Shown: piece by piece, positions 57,300 through 64,000 of the stretch
Position numbering within the stretch: position 1 is the stretch's first letter
How the letters are laid out: every line of letters starts with the position of its first letter
DNA from: Armillaria gallica
Taxonomy: Eukaryota; Basidiomycota; Agaricomycetes; Agaricales; Physalacriaceae
Length of the DNA: 64,000 nt
Direction: 5' to 3'
NCBI GenBank assembly: GCA_037576215.1
Contig: JBANDB010000002.1
Span: forward strand, 4,526,001-4,590,000
Notes under the pieces: generated by a model
Told to the model about the DNA's origin: nothing
What the model saw: only the letters and a program-made list of their open reading frames with translations
Databases searched by the model: none
Made by a program: the position numbers and the translations under genes

Positions 57300-57640
57300 C
57301 TCCAGGCAGGTAAGTAACCGTTTGTTACTGACCCCGCCCCAAGAGTGGTAGTTTTGCTACGGTAACTTACCGTTATTTACTTCTCATGTGCATACTCATA
57401 TGATGAGTGCTCGGCAATTGCAGATTCTGTATCTTCGCGTTTTTACTCGTTTTTTGGTCATTTTCTCTCTCTCAGGAGCTGTTATACATCTGGAAGTATT
57501 GAATACATCTACCTCTATCTTGTACAAGGAATATACATAATTGGTAAGTTACCTCCACAAAAGTTCCTTCCAACGAGGGAAGGTAACTTACCGGTAATAA
57601 ACCCAAGTGTAACGAAAAGTTTCGTTACGCTACCTCTGGG
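57300..57640. repeat. Palindrome-rich stretch, possible MITE remnant beside the tRNA
   Basis: Contains GGTAAGTAACC (about 57309), GGTAACTTACC (57361), GGTAAGTTACC (57543), GGTAACTTACC (57582), and the perfect hairpin GTAACGAAAAGTTTCGTTAC (57608). The GGTAAGTTACC/GGTAACTTACC motifs are inverted relative to each other, and the outer edges CCAGGCAGGTAAGTAAC and GTTACGCTACCTCTGG are roughly inverted. No target duplication was established. No ORF is inside. Confidence 0.4.
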
Positions 57641-58492
57641 GCCACTGATGGACTTTGCAAAGGCGTCAATACATACTTGGCTTCTGAATAGTACTTGTCA
57701 GCAAGGAGCCTGGTGAGTATGTTCTGGATTCATAAATTAGCCTAGCTGTCCCGGATGGATCTGCCTTGGGCCAGTGAAAGAAGAACTATTTACTTAAACC
57801 GGTACGATACACATGTGGCTCGCATGGATGTCCTTGATTTCTGGAGAAGCATCGCCAAGCATCGTGCCATGATCGTAGCAAACCCAGCACTTCTTGGAAG
57901 AACCTCTTGGAGGCCTTGATAAAGAATACGGAAAGGTTATGTATTGATCATATGGCCGCCCTCCCTGACTTGAAGTCGACAGTTTTACGTCTCACTCTCG
58001 GATCCTGCGGTACGGGAACTGCGGATCTAGGTCCAGTCTCCCAAAAATAATGTCCTGCGGGCCCACACGACAATCGCACATGAACGCCACACTATATCCC
58101 GTCCTTCGCTCTTGACAACCGGTCTCATTAGAAGCACACACACACGCATGATTAACCAAACACATCCTCCTCCAATCACAACACTCCTAGCATTAAATAT
58201 CCCTTACTAGTACCTCGTAATAATTGCACACAAAAGATGATGAAAAGTATACTCTTGATGATGACGGACGGGTTAACAACTTTTGCAACAACAAAAAAAT
58301 GAAGAAATGTAAACGGAAGAAAAAGATCAGTGATGTGTGTGTATACGCGTAGAACATGGCGTCTAAGAAAACAAAAGTCCTGTGTTGTGTTTGTGGGTTA
58401 TGATACACAAAAGCGCGGGGTGGAAGAGAAAACCGTGACGCGCGTCCACGCACGCACCGACTATGCATATTACACAAGACCACCCCCGCCCC
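57641..58492. other. Gene-free stretch downstream of the tRNA and kinase gene
   Basis: No coding exons seen. The part near 58,200-58,490 is probably the kinase 3' UTR. Confidence 0.35.
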
Positions 58493-61400
58493 CTACCGTC
58501 TCAGCGCACTCAACATCTTCGCCAGCGCATTGATCTGCCCCCGCTGCACCTTCTTCGGATACCCTTCTTCATCCCCAGAGCCATCGCCCAGGCCCAGAGA
58601 CGTCGTGCTCGTCGTCGCATCCCGCCGTCGGTCCTCCGAGATCGTGTCCAGGTGCACGTCTTTGGGTTGTTTTCGAGACCGTTGCTTTCGCACCGGCGGC
58701 GAACCAAAGAGATCTTCTGGTCCGGGATACTGTCCACGCGGCAACTGGTCCAGTTCCCATGGCACGCCATCCATGACTGTGGATAATCTTGGTTAGGTTC
58801 ACTCAACAAGTAGATAGACGTACACTCACGCTTGACGTTCTTGGGAACAACTTGTGGAAGATGCGTAGACGAATTCGAAGACGGAGGCGGCTGGCCCTTG
58901 CCCGTCCTCCAACTCGTCGCGGACACACTCGTCGCAGTAGTAGACACACTCCTCACGCTCGCATTGCTATATCTCGTAAACGCACTCGTCGAAGTACCCG
59001 CACTCGAACTCGTCGTGCTCATCGAATTGCGCCAGTTACCAGACGTGATTGAACTTGAACTCGATGCCAAGGGTCGTCCACTACGTGAACTATTCGGTGA
59101 GACGCCCCGGTTCGAGCGGCCACCAGCCGTATCGTGCACCCAGCGTTCGATGCTCGGATTCGGAGATATGCCCTGGTGATGGGAAAGAGGTGGCGGGTTC
59201 GGACTCCGGCTCGGTTGCGACCCATGCGGCGACCGCGATCCACGCGCACGGCGGCCCCTGCCCCAGGGTTCATCCGTTACCGACGTCGAATGTACGACAG
59301 GTGCGTCCAGACTCATGATCAACGACGTCACATTGCTCGCCGTTGCCGACATTGGCGCTACACTCACATCCATAGATTTCAATGATGGCACCGATGGCTC
59401 TTCTAGTGGTGACATTCGCCCATTCGCTGCAGCAGAGGCCAGGTTCGTCGAGCTTGCTTTCCCAAAGCTCAACTTCCACTTGGACGGCTTCTTGACAGGT
59501 ACATGCAGCGATGTGGTCGACGTCGACACGTGCACGCTGTTGGGTGGAGGCGGTACGGTCGGCGACGGCGGTTGAGGCGCTGCAGCCATGGGTCTATGTT
59601 TCGAGAGTAAGGGAGTGGGTAATGCATACATCGAGACGGGCTCGTACGGGGTACTGCGCGAGCGACGACTCGACGTATCAGAGGTCTTGGACTTGTGGGA
59701 CGAGGTCACAGACGGCGCTTTTGAGGCTTTGCTGATCTCTCTTGCCAGAGACTGAGATGCGACCGCGAGGGTCGCCAACGTGTCGTCTTGCGGACTGGGC
59801 GTCGTGGGCGTCGCTGCAGTCGCTCCCTTACCCTTTCGAGCACCACGCTTCCGCCTCTTGTTGGTCGAGGTCGAGCGTGAGGTCATCAAAATACCTTGGG
59901 TGCTAACTTGTTCCGTTTCTTCTTGTTCTTCGACTTCTTGATCGATGACCGTCGATAACTCGGAAGCCTCCGGTCTCTCATATGCAGGCTCAAGTGACGG
60001 AGCGCGTGAGAGCGACCGTATGGGTATGGCAGGTGTCCGTATGGACGATGGGGCATTGGAGGCCTGCCTAGACGACGGGCGGTGTGATGGTGGTACAGAG
60101 GACGAAATGGGGTGCCCCTGGGTAGAACTAATGGAGACACCACGCTGGTGGGACGGCGTGGCTGGAGTCGCAAGAAGGTCCGGAAGATCTTTTGCCCATA
60201 ATCCAAAGTCAGCAGCTGAGATCCGTTTTGAATCGTCACCAGAATCATCAAGAACGTTGAAAACTCGGTTGGCGAGTATCTCTGCGACTGGCCGCGTCAT
60301 GCCCGTGAACCGTTGCATAAAGAAGTTGACCGGAGCTTGTCGGAAGATGTCAAAAGAATTACAGGCCCCTTGAGAGGTATCTGTCCAGGGGTTATAATGA
60401 TACAACCTATGAAACTCGGTTAAACACTGAAAAAGTTGGACAAATTACACCGGCGTACATGTTGATGAGCACGATGCCTAACGACCAAACATCAGCAGCT
60501 CGGGGGCGATATGTAGGGGCTACATTATTTCTGCATTCTATGAATGATGTTTGAATTAAAGATCAGTTGGTGGATCAAAAATCATTTTGCCGACGTACCA
60601 TAACTCATGTAAGGCGCACTGCCGCAATCCATGTCAGACGATTCGACATCAGTGGTCGACAGGCCAAAATCAGTAAGCTTGACGATGACTTTGCGTTCCT
60701 GTCGGCCATCGCTTGTCGTAGTCCAACCATCGGTGACGATAAAGTTTTCTGGCTTGATATCGCGATGGTAGACTTGCTGCGCATGGCATGCAGCCACGGC
60801 ATCACACATCTGGGAGAACATAGATGATATGAGGCGAAGGCGCGTTCGGGAAAGGAGTTGAGAAGGATGCAGGTTGGAAAGTAGACTAGGAGTTGGGGGT
60901 GTTCGTGACGACGTGGAGGAAGGATCAGTACAGGTTGGGGAGTCGGCTTCATAATGATCGCGAGCTTGTTCGAGAAAATAAAATAGGTCTTCACCGGGGA
61001 CATACTCCAGGAGAAGTAACAGAAAAGAAGAAGTTTCAAAAGTGCGATAGAGGGTGACAATGTTGGGATGCGAAGCGAGGGACTGGTGAATAGTAGCCTA
61101 GAAAGACATGTTGAACAAACTGATGAGAGCGCAAAAAGATATGACGTACCTCTGACATCTGTGCCGCTAGCGCCTCCTCGTCGAGGTTCGCTTTAGATAA
61201 GCACTTGATGGCAAATTCGCGCCCATAGACAGTTGACGGGTTCCGGGAAGCGGACAAATCATCAATGTCCATTGTACCGACGGTCGCGGGATGGCCATCC
61301 TCAGAGGGCGGAGGACGATAAAGGACTTCTCGCACTAGATAAACGACTGCGTAACTGCCAGCGCCGAGACGGCGAACGACTTCGAACTCCTGGGCAGGCT

Positions 61401-61878
61401 CCTCGACATTGGGAGAGTCTGGAGGCCCAGAAGGGTTGGCACCGATAGAGACAAGCCGAACAACTTGACCCTGAAGCATGGCGCCTACACCGACGGCATC
61501 GCCCGGGAAAAGGACGTCGCCGATGGTGGACGAAGGACGAGAGCTGGCTGGGGATTTTGAAGAGGCAGAACGGGGAACGGGGACAGCGATAGAAGCCTGC
61601 CGGGACGAGATATGCAGGTTCCGGGGCAGCTTTGGGGAAGCGGTGGTAGGAGAAGGGGTAGGATTAGGACGGGAAGAGAAGAAATTAGGAAAAGGAGGAG
61701 GTTGACCAGTATATTGAGGCGTCACAAACGCATCTTTGTAGACACGTTTGTTGGTCAAGGGACGGGGTTCATTACGGGTATTGTCACCATTGGAGCTGGC
61801 GAAGTGGTGATGGTCTGTGGCGACTGAACGTTTGACCTTGGGCGACGAAAGCGGACGAAGAACAGGATACTGCAACAT
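58493..61878 (-). CDS. Ran1/Ksp1-like serine/threonine protein kinase with long C-terminal tail
   Basis: The start is ATG 61878 (MLQYPVLRPLSSPKVKRS). A Pro/Ser-rich N-terminus of about 165 residues precedes the kinase domain: FEVVRRLGAGSYAVVYLVRE, FAIKCLSKANLDEEAL (catalytic Lys), HPNIVTLYRTFETSSFLLLL, YVPGEDLFYFLEQARDHY, VYHRDIKPENFIVTDG, VKLTDFGLSTTD, and DVWSLGIVLINMLYHYNPW. The kinase has an insert after DHYEADSPTCTD rich in Ser/Thr/Pro. A tail of over 550 residues is Ser/Thr/Pro-rich, with KKPSKWKLSFGKAS and a conserved-looking end (GQINALAKMLSALRR at 58493). The motif set resembles the fungal Ran1/Pat1-Ksp1-Vhs1 group, which links nutrients to meiosis, filamentation and autophagy. The exact branch is not certain. 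Several short introns are present. Confidence 0.85.
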
Positions 61879-62414
61879 GAGACTGAAGAGAACTTGAATC
61901 TCTAGGGAATCTCAATCAAGAGATGGCGAAAAGGCGAATCGCTTGCAATCCGTTCAGACGAGACCGGCTAATGTCTGAGCAAGTCAAGACTGCAGAACAT
62001 GCAGAAGATAAGGGCGACGTCGTCTGGGCTCCAGCAAGACCGTCAACGGGGGGTGAACGACGTCCCGTCGCCGTCGTGCGGTGGGAGTAATGACCTGAGA
62101 GTGAACCTGGCGGGGCTTGAATTAGTGCTGTGCAATAGGCGAGTCAGATAGTACGAAATAGTGAAAGGCAGCTGGTAGGCTGGACAGCGGCCGCAACGAC
62201 GAACACGACGAGGAGAAAGAAAGTGGCAGAGAAATTAATACGTACGGGCAGAAGAGAGACGATGAGGGAGTAGAAGAAAGAGGAAAGGTGCAGATGGACC
62301 AGATGCTATGTGACCACATGGACGGGCGGCTTCTAAGCATGCAGCTACATGTGCCCATATGTTACTCAACGATCGTACGGTACGGTGCCAAGGGTAGATT
62401 CAATACAAAAAACT
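61879..62414. promoter_or_regulatory. Promoter side of the kinase gene and 3' side of UTP6
   Basis: Both neighbours lie on the minus strand. This spacer contains no supported ORF and presumably holds the kinase promoter and UTP6 terminator. Confidence 0.4.
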
Positions 62415-64000
62415 CTACATGTCCTTTAGTATTTCTTCCCATTTCTTTGTATACCCCCCTTGCAGCATTATCGCACTGGCCTTTTTCCCTTTACCGTGCT
62501 CTAACAGCCATTTGGCCCATTCCATGCTGGCTGTTTCCCCATCTTTTCTTCGCCAGACTTGGTATACTTCTTCCAGCATCTCTTCCTTCCCAGCCTGAGC
62601 CTCGAGCCTAAATACTTCTCCCCATATTTTGCCTGTCGTGAGATAAGCATCGTCCATATGGCGTACTCTGTCCCACTCCGAACGTTTCGTCTGCTGATCC
62701 GAACTCTGCCCGCTTTTCGGCACTGTTCGGTCCTTATACAGTACCGTCACATACCTCATCAGTATCATCTCGTGCACGGCAAGTATGCCCATGCCCATGC
62801 TCTCCTTAGCCAGGCCCTGTAATGTACCTCAGTCAATATCGTGCGACATATGGCAACTTCCATGCAATCGCTACTTGCCTCGTGAAGCTGAGCCAGGTGC
62901 TCCATACTGATCGCACCACAGTTCTCAAGTCCCCACTGCCACACCGACGCAATTTCGTCCTCCGATCCTGCCACTGATCGTCGTGCTTCCTCCCACGCTT
63001 TCTCAACTGTTTCCCTGCTTCCGTGCTGCTTCTCCATCGCCAGCCGTTCTAGCCACACGTTGGCCGCCTGTGGGCACCGGGATGTGTATTTTCGTGCCTT
63101 TTCAACAATTCTGGATCCCCCGGCGCCGTGGCCTAAAACTCTAATATGAACCGATAAGAGCGATGGAGATTTCCTGTGTCCGCTGATTACTCTTTCCAGG
63201 GACCCGATAAGATACAATTTCTGAGATTCAACGTTAGCACCGTCACGAGAGCTCTTGAACCCGAGTGAAACATACCAAATTCTCATCAATCGCCGCCTTG
63301 CACCATTGTTCAATAAAATTGCCGTATACTTCGAGCACCCCTTCATCCCCGCCATCAGTTGCGCCCATCAACATCTCGTTCGCTTTACGTATTCCTTCCA
63401 CCAGCTCACAGCCTGCCATGTCGGATCGCAAGAATCTGCTGGCAAGTAATTTCATACTGCGTGGGTGCTCATGCAATCGCTGCCGTAATAAATCATCTAG
63501 GTGTGCTAGAAGTGAGTCTCGCAGGCTTGGTTGAACCGGATACTGCGATATCACGTCGTTCAATGATTCGATTAGTTCGATTTTGGGTAATGCTTCAATG
63601 GTGTTTTAGCACAAGCGGCAGAATAAACTGATATTATGTACTCACCTTCAACTGCATTAGAGATAACAGATTTCACAATTGCTCCCTTCATGATCTCTTT
63701 CCGTGCTTCTTCTCCTTCGTCTTTCTCCGCATCATCGTCGACCTCGACTGGAATAACATCATCCTGACCTCGAAACCCGTCGATCATCAAGGCCCTGTCT
63801 CGTTCATCTGCCGTTTCGTCATCTTCTTCAATACCAAGCACGTCCCATCGCCTCCGCAGGCTCTCAATGAACCCCAATTCCATTTTCACATACTCTCGCC
63901 ACATGTCAATGCTATCGGCATTTAGCCGTATGCCCCGTTGGAGTAGCGCACGAGCTGCAGACGGAGAGAGGTGCGAAAGCTCGTGGGACGCTGCAAGGAT
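62415..64000 (-). CDS. UTP6: U3 snoRNP protein UTP6 (HAT-repeat), 5' end outside window
   Basis: Runs off the right edge, so the N-terminal part is missing. Visible in order: ASSACRARALLQRGIRLNAD-like HAT repeat, MWREYVKMELGFIESLRRRW and DVLGI, acidic insert (EVDDDAEKDEGEEARKEIM), IVKSVISNAVE, ALPKIELIESLNDVISQYP, HEHPRSMKLLASRFLRSD, LEVYGNFIEQWCKAAIDE, ANVWLERLAMEKQHG, and the final exon with KIWGEVFRLEAQAGKEEM, ASMEWAKWLLEHGKGKKAS and KKWEEILKDM. The blocks and order fit Utp6, a component of the UTP-B complex in the small-subunit processome that acts in 18S rRNA maturation in the nucleolus. Introns are short and in phase. Confidence 0.92.

Noticed and set aside
1..64000. CRISPR array, rRNA operon, bacterial-type operons
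   Set aside because: No short direct repeats with regular spacers, no rRNA sequence, and gene structure is clearly eukaryotic with spliceosomal introns.

Overview
The window comes from a nuclear genome of a filamentous basidiomycete, most likely an agaricomycete. The reasons are gene-dense layout on both strands, many short (about 45-70 nt) GT-AG introns, divergent gene pairs with very short shared promoters, and families typical of Agaricomycetes (DUF6533 membrane proteins, F-box/LRR-like proteins, a fungal cellular reverse-transcriptase gene, CBM5/12-DM9 proteins). Exon structures were assembled by eye from splice signals and family conservation, so outer limits are firmer than individual junctions.

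Layout. 0-7.5 kb: a conserved unknown protein with a cysteine-containing tail (-), an Apq12-like nuclear-envelope protein (+), a mitochondrial pyruvate carrier subunit (-), a CBM5/12-polyQ-DM9 protein (+), a tetraspan membrane protein (-) and a Gly/Pro/Tyr-rich fungal protein (-). 7.6-13.4 kb: COG5 of the Golgi tethering complex (+), a helical unknown protein (-) and a small unknown protein (+). 13.4-15.8 kb: decayed material, including a frame-broken DUF6533 gene. 16-24 kb: an HMT1-like vacuolar ABC half-transporter, a glycine-rich RNA-binding protein and an HMG-box factor, all (+). 24.6-30 kb: a PDK1-type kinase with PH domain (+), the acetolactate synthase regulatory subunit (-) and ribosomal protein eS30 (-). 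30-42.2 kb: a long disordered protein with a C-terminal membrane anchor (+), a small secreted protein (+), an F-box protein (+) and a GRAM-VASt sterol-transfer protein (-).

42.2-51.3 kb is the accessory zone: a lectin-like relic, two small ORFs of unknown meaning, an F-box/LRR-like gene, then three copies of a roughly 0.35 kb repeat. One copy is split by a 2,267-bp DNA transposon that shows imperfect terminal inverted repeats, a 7-bp target-site duplication, four subterminal 11-mers and a decayed zinc-motif ORF. Immediately beyond it lies a cellular reverse-transcriptase (rvt-type) gene and a membrane-anchored GH18 chitinase gene; both look frame-disrupted.

55-64 kb returns to housekeeping genes: uL11/RPL12 (-), a Pho80-like cyclin with an overlapping 3-codon uORF (+), a tRNA-Gly(UCC), a palindrome-rich possible MITE, a Ran1/Ksp1-like protein kinase (-), and UTP6 of the U3 snoRNP (-), which runs off the right edge.

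Most genes are unrelated housekeeping neighbours. The most interesting points are the nested transposon/tandem-repeat structure, the RT gene beside it, and the cluster of frame breaks confined to that neighbourhood.
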